From contig MNYM01000010.1 of assembly GCA_001873065.1 (NCBI GenBank), forward strand, positions 41,373-105,372: a stretch of DNA of 64,000 bases, read 5' to 3'. The notes under the pieces are model-generated. The model did no database searches and was not told the DNA's origin. It saw only the letters and a program-made list of their open reading frames with translations. Shown here in pieces: positions 1-8,858 of the stretch (its first letter is position 1; every line of letters starts with the position of its first letter). The DNA comes from Flavobacteriaceae bacterium CG2_30_31_66 (GTDB lineage Bacteria > Bacteroidota > Bacteroidia > Flavobacteriales > Flavobacteriaceae). Position numbers and translations under genes: made by a program.

Positions 1-523
1 CTTTGGCAATGGCTGCATTTGTGAAATGGTCCCATTCATCAAGGCAATATCCTAAATCGAATTTTTCAATGGTTTCGTCACGAAAACCACGCTCTTTAAA
101 ATAACTGAGTCCGATTGCTTTTCCTTGGTTGGTTTTGAGCATGGTGTTGTGAAAAAAATCTTTCGCAAAATCCGAAACCACAAACATGCTTTCACGTTCG
201 TTGACAAGTTCTTTTTCTTGATTGGTTTGCTCTGTTTCCTCAATCTCAATATTATATTTATTTGCCAACCATTTGATGGCTTCAGGATACGTATAATGCT
301 CATGTTCCATTAAAAATGAAATGGCATTGCCTCCTTTTCCCGTTGAGAAATCTTTCCAAATTTGTTTTACTGGAGAGACCATAAACGAAGGTGATTTTTC
401 GTCGGTAAATGGGCTTAATCCTTTGAAATTGCTTCCTGCTTTTTTGAGTTGCACGAATTCGCCAACAACTTCTTCTACTCTTGCAGCTTCAAAAACGCGA
501 TCTATGGTACTTCTGGAAATCAT
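1..523 (-). CDS. dnaG: DNA primase DnaG, N-terminal part (runs off the window)
   Basis: Synthesises RNA primers at the replication fork. Only the first 174 codons are present; the reading frame is open to base 1. The N-terminal domain is clearly that of DnaG: LKKAGSNFKGLSPF, then DEKSPSF, then GKGGNAISFLM line up with the CHC2 zinc-ribbon region of E. coli DnaG. The four zinc ligands of the E. coli protein (Cys40, His43, Cys61, Cys64) are replaced here by Ser37, Thr40, Asp58 and Thr61, so this domain should not bind zinc. The start at 523 gives the usual primase N-terminus; a TATATTTG box lies upstream. The gene follows clpX on the same strand but is separated from it by a terminator, so it is probably transcribed separately. 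Identity is secure. Confidence 0.93.
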   Translation of the reverse strand, partial: MISRSTIDRVFEAARVEEVVGEFVQLKKAGSNFKGLSPFTDEKSPSFMVSPVKQIWKDFSTGKGGNAISFLMEHEHYTYPEAIKWLANKYNIEIEETEQTNQEKELVNERESMFVVSDFAKDFFHNTMLKTNQGKAIGLSYFKERGFRDETIEKFDLGYCLDEWDHFTNAAIAK

Positions 524-550
524 GAATTGGGTTTACTAAAAAAAGAAAAA

Positions 551-558
551 CAAATATA
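551..558 (-). promoter_or_regulatory. -7 promoter box for dnaG
   Basis: On the minus strand the sequence reads TATATTTG, a perfect match to the Bacteroidota -7 consensus TAnnTTTG, 27 bases before the dnaG start. No clear -33 TTG is visible. Confidence 0.5.
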
Positions 559-578
559 AGGATTGGATATGCAAATAA

Positions 579-611
579 AAAACCTCATTAAATCTATTTT
601 AATGAGGTTTT
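579..611 (-). terminator. Rho-independent terminator after clpX
   Basis: A 14-bp perfect stem (AAAACCTCATTAAA / TTTAATGAGGTTTT) with a 5-base loop lies between the clpX stop and the dnaG promoter. It is followed on the minus strand by a T-rich run. Confidence 0.8.
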
Positions 612-635
612 GAATAATTATTTTTTTTAATGAAT

Positions 636-1874
636 TTAAGAAGCTTCTTTTAACTTTTTTAATTTGGTATTTGACAGTTTAAATTCGCAATATTCTTTGG
701 TAACATTTAATACTTTTTCGTTAGAACTTGGCAAATCGAACATGGCATCTGTAAAAATGGCTTCACACAAAGAACGCAAACCTCTTGCTCCAAGTTTGTA
801 AGTAATAGCTTTGTCAACAATAAAATCTAAAGCGTCATCAGAAATTGTAAAATCGACATCATCCATCAAAAATAGTTTTGCATATTGTTTGATAATCGAG
901 TTTTTAGGTTCTGTCAAAATAGCACGTAAAGCTATTGAATCTAGTGGATTCATATAAGTTAATACTGGCAAACGACCAATAATTTCTGGAATTAATCCAA
1001 AAGATTTTAAATCAGAAGGTGTGATGTATTGTAATAAGTTTTCTTTATCATGAGACTCACCATCCATAGAGGCCCCAAAACCAACCGCTTGCATATTCAA
1101 TCTTTTGCTTATGTTTCTTTCAATTCCTGAAAAAGCGCCACCTGCAATAAATAGAATATCTTTGGTATTGACTTCCACAAATTTTTGCTCAGGATGTTTT
1201 CTTCCTCCTTGTGGAGCAACATTTACAACAGTTCCTTCTAATAACTTTAATAAAGCTTGCTGAACACCTTCTCCAGAAACATCTCTAGTAATAGAAGGAT
1301 TGTCTCCTTTTCGAGCGATTTTATCAATTTCATCAATAAAAACAATGCCTTTTTCGGCTTTTTCTACATTATAATCAGCAGCTTGCAACAATCTTGAGAG
1401 AATACTTTCCACATCTTCACCCACATAACCTGCTTGGGTTAAGACAGTTGCATCAACAATTGAAAAAGGAACGTTCAACATTCTTGCAATGGTTTTGGCA
1501 ATTAATGTTTTTCCTGTTCCTGTTTCACCTACTAAAATGATGTTACTTTTTTCGATTTCGACATCATCATTTTTGTCTTTTGCTTGTAACAATCGTTTGT
1601 AATGATTGTACACAGCCACAGACATGGCGCGTTTTGTTTCGTCTTGACCAATAATGTATTGATCTAAAAAAGCCTTAATTTCTTGAGGTTTTTTTATGGT
1701 AAGTTCTTTCGTTAAGGTACTTTTTGATGATTGAAGAATTTCTTCTTTTACAATACCATAAGCTTGTTCAATACAATGATCGCAAATGTGTGCATCCATC
1801 CCGGCAATTAAGAGATTGGTTTCAGCTTTTTTACGTCCACAAAACGAACATTCTAAATTTTTTTCTTTTGCCAT
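636..1874 (-). CDS. clpX: ClpX, ATPase subunit of ClpXP protease
   Basis: AAA+ unfoldase that feeds substrates to ClpP in the cytoplasm. The 412-aa length is normal. An N-terminal zinc finger has C9, C12, C31 and C34. Walker A is GETGTGKT at about residues 116-123, the pore loop GYVG starts at 149, and Walker B is IVFIDEIDK around 177-185. It lies 77 bases downstream of clpP on the same strand, the usual tig-clpP-clpX order. The protein ends in a Lys-rich tail, as in flavobacterial relatives. The gap upstream holds short repeats of TTAGG/TTTA but no strong promoter, so co-transcription with clpP is likely. Confidence 0.98.
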   Translation of the reverse strand: MAKEKNLECSFCGRKKAETNLLIAGMDAHICDHCIEQAYGIVKEEILQSSKSTLTKELTIKKPQEIKAFLDQYIIGQDETKRAMSVAVYNHYKRLLQAKDKNDDVEIEKSNIILVGETGTGKTLIAKTIARMLNVPFSIVDATVLTQAGYVGEDVESILSRLLQAADYNVEKAEKGIVFIDEIDKIARKGDNPSITRDVSGEGVQQALLKLLEGTVVNVAPQGGRKHPEQKFVEVNTKDILFIAGGAFSGIERNISKRLNMQAVGFGASMDGESHDKENLLQYITPSDLKSFGLIPEIIGRLPVLTYMNPLDSIALRAILTEPKNSIIKQYAKLFLMDDVDFTISDDALDFIVDKAITYKLGARGLRSLCEAIFTDAMFDLPSSNEKVLNVTKEYCEFKLSNTKLKKLKEAS

Positions 1875-1951
1875 TTTATTCAGCTTTAGGATTTAGGCAT
1901 TAGGCTTTAAGCAATGTTATGAAGCATTCTGCATAGCGCTTATTACCATTC

Positions 1952-2611
1952 TTATTTTCTTTGTAAAATTTCATCAATCATACCATATTCTTTGGCTTCG
2001 TATGATTTCATCCAATAATCTCTGTCAGAATCTTTTTGGATTTTATCCACAGATTGTCCTGAATGAAATGCGATGATAGCATACAATTCATCTCTTAATT
2101 TGATGGTTTCTTTGATGGTGATTTCCATGTCAGAAACTTGACCTTGAGTGCCACTCATTGGTTGATGAATCATGACTCTTGAATGTGGCAAAGCAGAACG
2201 TTTTCCTTTAGCACCCGCACACATTAAAACCGCGCCCATCGAAGCTGCCATTCCTGTACAAATTGTTGCTACATCTGGTTTTACAAATTGCATAGTGTCA
2301 TAAATCCCCAAACCTGCATAGACACCACCTCCAGGAGAATTAATGTAAATAGAAATATCTTTACTGGCATCTACACTTTCTAAAAACAACAATTGCGCTT
2401 GCACTACATTCGCAATTTGATCATTGATTCCAGTACCTAAAAAGATAATTCTATCCATCATTAAACGTGAAAAAACATCCATTTGAGTGATGTTCATTTG
2501 ACGTTCTTCCATGATATAGGGCGTTAAACTACTCGTAATTTGGGTATAATAAGTGCTACTAACTCCATGTTCTTTTGTAGCGTATTTTTCAAATTCTTTT
2601 CCGAAATCCAT
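1952..2611 (-). CDS. clpP: ClpP, ATP-dependent protease proteolytic subunit
   Basis: Serine protease that forms the barrel of ClpXP. The catalytic triad is visible as Ser124 (in GMAASMGAV), His149 (in MIHQP) and Asp198 (in DRDYWM). The 25- and 49-residue spacings equal those of E. coli ClpP. The chain is 219 aa, with an N-terminal propeptide of about 30 residues as usual in this phylum. It lies between tig and clpX; a terminator and a weak TATCTTTA box (2639-2646) upstream suggest it starts its own transcript rather than reading through from tig. Confidence 0.98.
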   Translation of the reverse strand: MDFGKEFEKYATKEHGVSSTYYTQITSSLTPYIMEERQMNITQMDVFSRLMMDRIIFLGTGINDQIANVVQAQLLFLESVDASKDISIYINSPGGGVYAGLGIYDTMQFVKPDVATICTGMAASMGAVLMCAGAKGKRSALPHSRVMIHQPMSGTQGQVSDMEITIKETIKLRDELYAIIAFHSGQSVDKIQKDSDRDYWMKSYEAKEYGMIDEILQRK

Positions 2612-2686
2612 TGTTGTAAAATATTATTAATTAATTTGTAAAGATACAAACTATTCTTTTTATGTACTATTTTGAAATTAAATAAT

Positions 2687-2718
2687 AAAAAAACCTGAAT
2701 GGGAGGATTCAGGTTTTT
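2687..2718 (-). terminator. Terminator between tig and clpP
   Basis: The stem AAAAACCTGAAT / ATTCAGGTTTTT with a GGGAGG loop is flanked by A/T runs on both sides. It lies 36 bases after the tig stop on the minus strand. Confidence 0.8.
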
Positions 2719-2753
2719 AACTTTTAATTTGTAAAAAATATTTTCATGAAATC

Positions 2754-4070
2754 TTAATGATACATTTTTTCAATAAATTCTTCATACGTAATATCTTTCG
2801 TTTCAAAATTTACAGTTTCTTTATAAAATTTCAATATTTTTTGACTTAACAATTGCGATTGTAATTTTTGAGCTTCTTCTTGGTTTTGCAAAATTCTACC
2901 AGCAATGTCTTCTAACTCTTTTTCTTCTGGATGTAGGTTTCCAAATTGAGCCATTTGAGAGCGAATAAAACCTTTTGCATAGTCAACCAATTCTTTATAA
3001 TCAATAGTAATATTGTGATCTCTTTGGATTTTTCCTTCCATTAATTGGTAACGCAATCCTTTTTCAGATTTGTTGTATTCTGCAATTGCTTCTTCTTGAG
3101 TCAATGGTTTTTCGCCAGCAGTTTGCAACCATTTTTGTAAAAAAGTAGCAGGCAAATCAAACTGAGTATGGTTGATTAAATATTCAATCACATCATTCAA
3201 AAACTGTTGGTCAGCTTGTTGTTCAAATTGCTTTTCAGCATCTTCCTTAATTTTCTCTCTTAATTCAGTGGCCGTTGTTACGCTATTGTCAGGAAATAAC
3301 TTATCAAACAAGTCTTGGTCTAAATCAGCCAATTCAGTTTTGGTTATATCTTCAATAGTAGCGTCAACAGTGATGTCTAAACCATGAACAATGTCATGAG
3401 AAACGCCTAAAAGATGTTGCAATCTGTGGTCATCTTCAAACATTCCTTTGGTTTCCAATGCAACAACATCCCCTACTTTTGCGCCAATCAAAACGTTTTT
3501 ATTGTTTTTTAGCTCATTGATTCTGAACGTCGATTTTTTATTGATTTCCATTTCTTCATTTACGAAAGTAACTGTCACATTTGCTTGCTCAGTAACTTCA
3601 TCTATCGAACTCATTTTACCATAACGCGCTTGGATATTTTGAACTTCTTCATCAATCAAAGATTCTGTTGCTGAAATTTTATACAACTGAACGCTATTTT
3701 TAGTTGATAAATCGATATCAAATTGTGGTGCCAAACCCAACTCAAATTCAAATGAAAAAGAAGGTGCATCCCAATTAAAATCCTCTTTGATTCTTGGCAA
3801 TGGATTTCCTAAAATATCCAATTTTTCATCCACAATATATTTTCCTAAGGCACTTTGAAGCATTTTATTTACTTCATCAATCAAGACGGATTTTCCATAT
3901 TGTTTTTTGATCATTCCCATTGGCACTTGGCCTTTTCTAAATCCTGGGATGTTTGCTTTTTTGCGATAATCAAGTAACAATTTGTCAACTTTTTCTTTAT
4001 AATCTGCTTCAACAAACTCCACTTTTATAACTGCGTTTAAAGCGTCTAAGTTCTCTTTTGTAATATTCAT
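2754..4070 (-). CDS. tig: Trigger factor, ribosome-associated chaperone
   Basis: Binds the ribosome exit tunnel and shields nascent chains. The ribosome-docking signature GFRKGQVP is at residues 43-50. The middle FKBP-like part (about 150-240) is divergent and may not be an active prolyl isomerase, as in other Bacteroidota. The C-terminal helical arms are present; total length is 438 aa. It is the first gene of the tig-clpP-clpX cluster and has a good promoter upstream (4105-4135). Confidence 0.96.
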   Translation of the reverse strand: MNITKENLDALNAVIKVEFVEADYKEKVDKLLLDYRKKANIPGFRKGQVPMGMIKKQYGKSVLIDEVNKMLQSALGKYIVDEKLDILGNPLPRIKEDFNWDAPSFSFEFELGLAPQFDIDLSTKNSVQLYKISATESLIDEEVQNIQARYGKMSSIDEVTEQANVTVTFVNEEMEINKKSTFRINELKNNKNVLIGAKVGDVVALETKGMFEDDHRLQHLLGVSHDIVHGLDITVDATIEDITKTELADLDQDLFDKLFPDNSVTTATELREKIKEDAEKQFEQQADQQFLNDVIEYLINHTQFDLPATFLQKWLQTAGEKPLTQEEAIAEYNKSEKGLRYQLMEGKIQRDHNITIDYKELVDYAKGFIRSQMAQFGNLHPEEKELEDIAGRILQNQEEAQKLQSQLLSQKILKFYKETVNFETKDITYEEFIEKMYH

Positions 4071-4104
4071 GGTGCTATTTCTCTAGTTCTTAAAAAATCG
4101 AGTG

Positions 4105-4135
4105 CAAAAATAATCATTTTTATTTGATGCTACAA
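4105..4135 (-). promoter_or_regulatory. Promoter for tig
   Basis: On the minus strand a TTG (4135-4133) is followed after 20 bases by TATTTTTG (4112-4105). This matches the Bacteroidota pattern TTG-N17-23-TAnnTTTG. The start codon is at 4070. Confidence 0.65.
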
Positions 4136-4233
4136 AGGTTTAAATGAGGCTATTTCAGTTGCAAAGGTTTTAGAATTTCTGATAAAAAATCTGGTAAAAC
4201 TATTTCATCTTTTTTTATTGTATAAAAAAACGT

Positions 4234-4241
4234 TAATTTTG
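4234..4241 (+). promoter_or_regulatory. -7 promoter box for pyrH
   Basis: TAATTTTG matches TAnnTTTG and lies 51 bases before the preferred pyrH start. It would place the transcript start downstream of the longest in-frame start codon at 4218, which supports the shorter protein. Confidence 0.55.
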
Positions 4242-4292
4242 CGAAAAATTTTTTCCTTTAAAAAAGAAGGATTAATTAACAGCCAACTAAAC

Positions 4293-5000
4293 ATGCACTA
4301 CAAAAGAATCCTTTTAAAATTAAGTGGAGAAGCCTTGATGGGCGATCGAAATTATGGTATTGACCCAAAACGTCTTTCAGAATACGCAAAAGAAATCAAA
4401 CAAGTTGTAGATCAAGGCATTGAAGTTGCCATTGTGATTGGAGGAGGAAATATTTTTAGAGGCGTTGCTGGCGCAAGTAATGGTATGGATCGTGTGCAAG
4501 GAGATCACATGGGCATGTTGGCAACTTGCATTAATGGTTTGGCATTGCAAAGTGCTTTAGAAGCTGAAAATGTGTATACAAGATTGCAAACTGCACTCGA
4601 AATTAAAGAAGTTGCAGAACCTTATATCCGAAGAAAAGCAATTAGACATTTAGAAAAAGGTCGTGTGGTTATTTTTGGAGCAGGAACAGGAAATCCTTAT
4701 TTCACAACAGATACAGCTGCAGTTTTGAGAGCCATTGAAATTGATGCTGATGCTATTTTGAAAGGAACAAGAGTGGATGGTGTGTATGATGCAGATCCTG
4801 AAAAGTTCAAAAATGCGATTAAATTTGAAAATATCACCTTTAAAGACGTTATTGAAAAAGGATTGAAAGTGATGGACATGACTGCTTTTACATTGAGTGA
4901 AGAAAACAAATTGCCTATTATTATTTTTGACATGAACAAAACAGGAAATTTAATGAAACTGGTTTCTGGCGAAAAAGTTGGAACATTGATCAATATTTAA
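4293..5000 (+). CDS. pyrH: Uridylate kinase (UMP kinase)
   Basis: Converts UMP to UDP in pyrimidine nucleotide synthesis; cytoplasmic hexamer. The start chosen gives [19 protein letters not shown], the canonical N-terminus, and 235 aa. An upstream in-frame start at 4218 would add 25 unusual residues and overlap the promoter box. Visible motifs are GGGNIFRG (UMP/phosphate loop), [13 protein letters not shown] and the C-terminal TLI. The gene precedes frr by 22 bases, an operon pairing seen widely. Confidence 0.97.
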   Translation: MHYKRILLKLSGEALMGDRNYGIDPKRLSEYAKEIKQVVDQGIEVAIVIGGGNIFRGVAGASNGMDRVQGDHMGMLATCINGLALQSALEAENVYTRLQTALEIKEVAEPYIRRKAIRHLEKGRVVIFGAGTGNPYFTTDTAAVLRAIEIDADAILKGTRVDGVYDADPEKFKNAIKFENITFKDVIEKGLKVMDMTAFTLSEENKLPIIIFDMNKTGNLMKLVSGEKVGTLINI

Positions 5001-5022
5001 AAAAATCTTTAATTTAAAAAAG

Positions 5023-5577
5023 ATGAACGACGAAGTAGATTTTATTTTAGACACCGCAAAAGAAGCCATGGACAATGCCATTGCACATCTTGAAAAAGAA
5101 TTTCGTTCTATCAGAGCTGGAAAAGCAACTCCTGCCATGTTAGGTACCGTTTTGGTGAATTATTACGGTTCACAAACGCCTTTATCGCAAGTTGCCAATG
5201 TGAGCACTGCTGACCCAAGAACGCTCACAATTCAGCCTTGGGAGAAAAAAATGTTGCAAGAAATTGAAAAAGCCATTCAGTTGGCTAATCTTGGTTTTAA
5301 TCCTATGAATAATGGCGATATTATCATGATTAACGTACCTCCCTTAACAGAAGAACGAAGAAAAGACTTGGCAAAACAATCAAAAGCAGAGGCTGAATTT
5401 GCCAAAGTTGGTATCAGAAATGCTAGAAAAGATGCCAATAATGACATCAAAAAATTGGAAATTTCTGAGGATTTAAAGAAGATTGTTGAAGACGATGTTC
5501 AAAAATTGACAGATACTTTTGTAAAAAAAATAGACGAAATTTTGGTCGTGAAAGAAAAAGAAATCATGACTGTTTAA
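5023..5577 (+). CDS. frr: Ribosome recycling factor
   Basis: Splits post-termination ribosomes together with EF-G. It is 184 aa, the normal family length, with the RRF core RSIRAGKATPAML at about residues 28-40 and PPLTEERRKDLAK in the second half. It is co-oriented with pyrH 22 bases upstream and followed by a strong terminator, so pyrH-frr form a two-gene unit. Confidence 0.97.
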   Translation: MNDEVDFILDTAKEAMDNAIAHLEKEFRSIRAGKATPAMLGTVLVNYYGSQTPLSQVANVSTADPRTLTIQPWEKKMLQEIEKAIQLANLGFNPMNNGDIIMINVPPLTEERRKDLAKQSKAEAEFAKVGIRNARKDANNDIKKLEISEDLKKIVEDDVQKLTDTFVKKIDEILVVKEKEIMTV

Positions 5578-5603
5578 CTTTATTGATTTAATAACCTAAT
5601 ATC

Positions 5604-5633
5604 AAAAGAGTGTTTTTTTAACACTCTTTTTTG
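5604..5633 (+). terminator. Terminator after frr
   Basis: The perfect 11-bp stem AAAAGAGTGTT / AACACTCTTTT with a 5-T loop is followed by TTG and a T run. It lies 27 bases after the frr stop. Confidence 0.85.
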
Positions 5634-5657
5634 TTTTATATCGGTCTCAGTATTAAT

Positions 5658-5665
5658 TACCTTTG
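5658..5665 (+). promoter_or_regulatory. -7 promoter box for the MMPL exporter
   Basis: TACCTTTG matches TAnnTTTG and lies 16 bases before the start codon at 5682, implying a leader of only about 10 bases. Confidence 0.55.
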
Positions 5666-5681
5666 CACAAATTTTTTTTGA

Positions 5682-8051
5682 ATGAACTTTTGGACGAAAG
5701 TTGCTGGTATTATCTTAAGAAATCGATACTCGGTTTTGATAATTATTGCAATCATTACAGGATTGTTGGCAACGCAAATAAGACACATGAAATTTTCATA
5801 TACGGAAGCAAACCTGCTGCCAGAAAATCATGAAGTAAATCTTGAATACAACAAATTCTTAAAAATTTTTGGTGAGGAAGGCAATTTGGTAATTCTTGGA
5901 ATTAAAGATACTACCGTTTTTGGAGCAAAAACTTTTAACGCTTGGAATCATTTGATTGATGATTTTAATACATTACAAGAAATCGATTTTACAATCTCTA
6001 TTGCGGATGTTCAAAAATTAAAAGCCGACAGAAATAAAAGACAGTTTGTTTTAGAACCTCTTTTCGAAAAAGATCCAACAACGACCCAAGAAGTTTTAGC
6101 AATCAAAAAACAGCTTTTCGAAAAATTGCCTTTTTATGATAATTTGCTGTTCAATAAAAAAACGGGGACTTTACAAACTGCGATTTACATCAAAAAAGAA
6201 TTGATAAATACGACTGCTCGTAGGGATTTTATTATCAATAAACTGATTCCTGTGGTTGAAAAATTCGAAAAAGAACACCAAGTTGATGTTCGAATCTCAG
6301 GAATGCCTTATATCCGAACTTTAAATGCGCAAAACATTCAGGATGAAATTTTACTCTTTGTTTTGGGTGCTTTATTGATTACAGCCGTTATTTTCTTTTT
6401 CTTTTTTAGATCATTTAGAGCCACCTTTATCACTCTCTTAGTGGTGATGATTGGCGTCACTTGGGCTTTGGGATTTATTGGTTGGTTTCGTTATGAAATT
6501 ACCGTTTTATCTGCATTAATTCCACCTTTAATCATTGTAATTGGTGTTCCAAATGCGGTTTTTCTTATTAATAAATACCAACAAGAAGTAAAAAAACACG
6601 GCAATCAAGCAAAATCTTTGCAACGCGTGATTACCAAAGTTGGAAATGCCACTTTGATGACCAACATTACAACCGCTGCTGGTTTTGCAACTTTTATTTT
6701 TGTAAAAAGTAGTTTGTTGCGCGAATTTGGGATTTTGGCTTCACTAAATATCATTAGTATTTTTATTCTGGCATTGTTGATTATTCCGATTATTTATAGT
6801 TTTATGCCACTTCCAAAACCAAAACATTTGAACCATCTTGAAACACAGTGGATTGAAAATGTGGTGAATTGGATGGAAAAAACGGTTAGAGATCGAAGAA
6901 TTACCATTTATTTTACTTCGGTCATCATCATTATTTTAGGAATTATTGGAGTATATCAAATACGAGTTTCTGGAAGTTTAATTGAAGACATGCCAAAAAG
7001 TATGGATTTCTATAAAGACATAAAGTTTTTTGAAGACGAATTTGGCGGCATCATGCCTTTAGAAATTTTGATAGATACCAAGAAAGAAAAAGGCGTCATG
7101 AAATTATCTACCTTAAAAAAGATGGATAAAATTCATGAAAGTATTGAAACTTTTCCTGAATTGTCAAAACCTATTTCGGTAGTAAATTTGGTCAAATACT
7201 CCAAACAAGCTTACTATAAAGGCAATCCCAAATACTATCAATTGCCCACAAGTCAAGAACAAAATTACATTTTTTCCTATTCAAAAAATTCAAGTAACAA
7301 CTCAGGAATGTTGAAGAGTTTTGTAGATTCTACAGGACGTTATGCACGCATCACAACATTTATGAAAGACATTGGAACAGAAAAAATGGACGACATTCAA
7401 GAACGAATCCAAACTGTTATTGACAAGGAATTTGACAAAGATAAATATACAGTTACCCTAACAGGAAAGGCGTTTGTTTTTATCAAAGGAACCAATTATT
7501 TGATTAATAACTTGGTAGTTTCCTTGTTATTAGCCATCATTTTGATTGCGATTTTTATGGCTTGGATGTTTCGTTCGCCACAAATGATTTTGATTTCATT
7601 ATTGCCCAATATTTTACCATTGTTGATTACTGCTGGATTGATGGGCTTTTTAGACATTCCTATAAAACCTTCTACCATTTTGGTTTTCAGTATTGCATTT
7701 GGAATTTCGGTAGATGATACCATTCACTTTTTAGCAAAATACCGTCAAGAATTAATTGCCAATAATTGGCGTATAAAACCCTCTGTTTTTGGGGCTTTGC
7801 GTGAAACTGGCGTGAGTATGTTTTATACTTCTATTGTGTTATTCTTTGGATTTTTAGTATTTACGTTGTCAAGTTTTGGAGGCACTATTGCTTTGGGTGG
7901 TTTGGTTTCAATTACTTTATTGTTGGCAATGGTTTCTAATTTGTTGTTATTGCCTTCTTTATTATTGACTTTTGAGAAGAAAATTGCCAATAAAAAAATA
8001 TTCAAAGAGCCTGCAATGATGATTATTCCTGAGGAAGATCAAGAGGATTAG
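5682..8051 (+). CDS. RND-superfamily / MMPL-type membrane exporter
   Basis: A 789-aa inner-membrane protein with the duplicated layout of the RND/MMPL superfamily: TM1 near residues 13-30, a large periplasmic loop, a five-helix block around 220-370 that includes GVPNAVFLINKY, a second TM near 405-425, another periplasmic loop, and a final helix block around 610-775 with FGISVDDTIHFLAKY. The polar Asp pair in the last block is typical of proton-driven transport. The substrate cannot be told; relatives are often described as lipid or hydrophobic-compound exporters. The gene is monocistronic, with its own promoter box and a possible terminator downstream. Confidence 0.85.
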   Translation: MNFWTKVAGIILRNRYSVLIIIAIITGLLATQIRHMKFSYTEANLLPENHEVNLEYNKFLKIFGEEGNLVILGIKDTTVFGAKTFNAWNHLIDDFNTLQEIDFTISIADVQKLKADRNKRQFVLEPLFEKDPTTTQEVLAIKKQLFEKLPFYDNLLFNKKTGTLQTAIYIKKELINTTARRDFIINKLIPVVEKFEKEHQVDVRISGMPYIRTLNAQNIQDEILLFVLGALLITAVIFFFFFRSFRATFITLLVVMIGVTWALGFIGWFRYEITVLSALIPPLIIVIGVPNAVFLINKYQQEVKKHGNQAKSLQRVITKVGNATLMTNITTAAGFATFIFVKSSLLREFGILASLNIISIFILALLIIPIIYSFMPLPKPKHLNHLETQWIENVVNWMEKTVRDRRITIYFTSVIIIILGIIGVYQIRVSGSLIEDMPKSMDFYKDIKFFEDEFGGIMPLEILIDTKKEKGVMKLSTLKKMDKIHESIETFPELSKPISVVNLVKYSKQAYYKGNPKYYQLPTSQEQNYIFSYSKNSSNNSGMLKSFVDSTGRYARITTFMKDIGTEKMDDIQERIQTVIDKEFDKDKYTVTLTGKAFVFIKGTNYLINNLVVSLLLAIILIAIFMAWMFRSPQMILISLLPNILPLLITAGLMGFLDIPIKPSTILVFSIAFGISVDDTIHFLAKYRQELIANNWRIKPSVFGALRETGVSMFYTSIVLFFGFLVFTLSSFGGTIALGGLVSITLLLAMVSNLLLLPSLLLTFEKKIANKKIFKEPAMMIIPEEDQED

Positions 8052-8081
8052 CAACATTGTTGTGTCTTAAAAATCAGAAAA

Positions 8082-8102
8082 CCAATGACGTTTTATCATT
8101 GG
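8082..8102 (+). terminator. Possible weak terminator after the MMPL gene
   Basis: The stem CCAATGA / TCATTGG (7 bp) with a 7-base loop lies 30 bases after the stop. There is no long T run after it, so termination is uncertain. Confidence 0.4.
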
Positions 8103-8352
8103 CTTTCATCACATCTAATACAAAAAACAAATTTTACATTTTCTTTTCCTCCTTACAATTTCGCCCTTTTTCACTTTCTACTTTAACAAACAAATACCTA
8201 AAGTCAAATGGGATGGATTAACTATTGGTTTGGTATTTATCGATTTGCATTAATTCAAATAAAACAAAAATATTTTTAGAAAGTGAACATTTTATTTTTT
8301 TTGTTTGATTATTCGTTTTTTATATGATGTAAATTTATAAACGAATTTGTAT
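8103..8352. other. Non-coding stretch before the accessory patch
   Basis: No start-containing frame of useful length is present. A run of about 30 codons ending at the TAA at 8251-8253 (encoding ...PKVKWDGLTIGLVFIDLH) looks protein-like and could be the eroded 3' end of a lost gene. It has no start codon and cannot be assigned. Confidence 0.3.
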
Positions 8353-8383
8353 TTAAAATATACCTACAAATAGGTAATTTTCA
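8353..8383. repeat. 31-bp palindrome-bearing repeat, copy 1
   Basis: Contains TACCTACAAATAGGTA (8361-8376), an imperfect inverted repeat. The 31 bases match 11674-11704 at 30 positions in the same orientation. In copy 2 the palindrome lies directly upstream of a gene and beside a TATATTTT box on the minus strand, so it may be an operator; here no gene follows it on the minus strand. Confidence 0.75.
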
Positions 8384-8384
8384 G

Positions 8385-8627
8385 GTCAATTACGCTTCTA
8401 TTCACGTTTGATGAGTAATCTACCCGTTTCGTTACTTATAAAGTTTGTTCTTATTGACTGTTTTTTGGATACCATAATTAACTGTTGGGGTACATTACTT
8501 ATCTGATGGAGTTCATTACTCCTATTGTTGGCTATTTTAAACCATTTTTGGGGTTCACTACCCTAAATAATGGTTATCAAACCCCAAATTTTCTATTTTT
8601 TACTCCAATGGACTATTCTTGAACCGC
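8385..8627. repeat. ~243-bp degenerate direct repeat, copy 1
   Basis: Pairs with 10859-11100, which has almost exactly the same length. The last 81 bases (8547-8627) match 11020-11100 at 78 positions. The first part matches more weakly (GTCAATTACGCTTC... and ACGTTTG). Inside are small hairpins of one type: GGAGTTCATTACTCC, and GGGTTCACTACCC, and an outer inverted repeat TTTGGGGTT (8547-8555) / AACCCCAAA (8580-8588). Confidence 0.8.
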
Positions 8628-8858
8628 GAATTAGAATAATACCTTAGTGGTTTCATTTAATTTGCTATTTTACAGATTTAAAATCATTGTAAGAAAGGAT
8701 TGCCCAAATTCTCAAATTATAAAAAATGATTTGTTCATTTAAAAACATCAATCATATTCTGCATGAAATCTATTTTTTAGTTACATTCAATATCTAAGTT
8801 AATTTAAATAAAATTTACTAAAAACCCTTTTTAAGGATGCGACATCAAAAATTTAATC
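8628..8858. other. Intergenic region upstream of the interrupted LRR gene
   Basis: AT-rich, with no frame of note. It should hold the promoter of the LRR gene, but no clear TAnnTTTG box was recognised. Confidence 0.3.

Noticed and set aside
1875..1951. Short TTTAGG-like repeats between clpP and clpX as a regulatory element
   Set aside because: The repeats are few and irregular and no inverted symmetry was found, so there is no basis for a call.
4218..4292. Longer PyrH N-terminus from the ATG at 4218
   Set aside because: The extra 25 residues are not seen in the family and the region holds the promoter box TAATTTTG.
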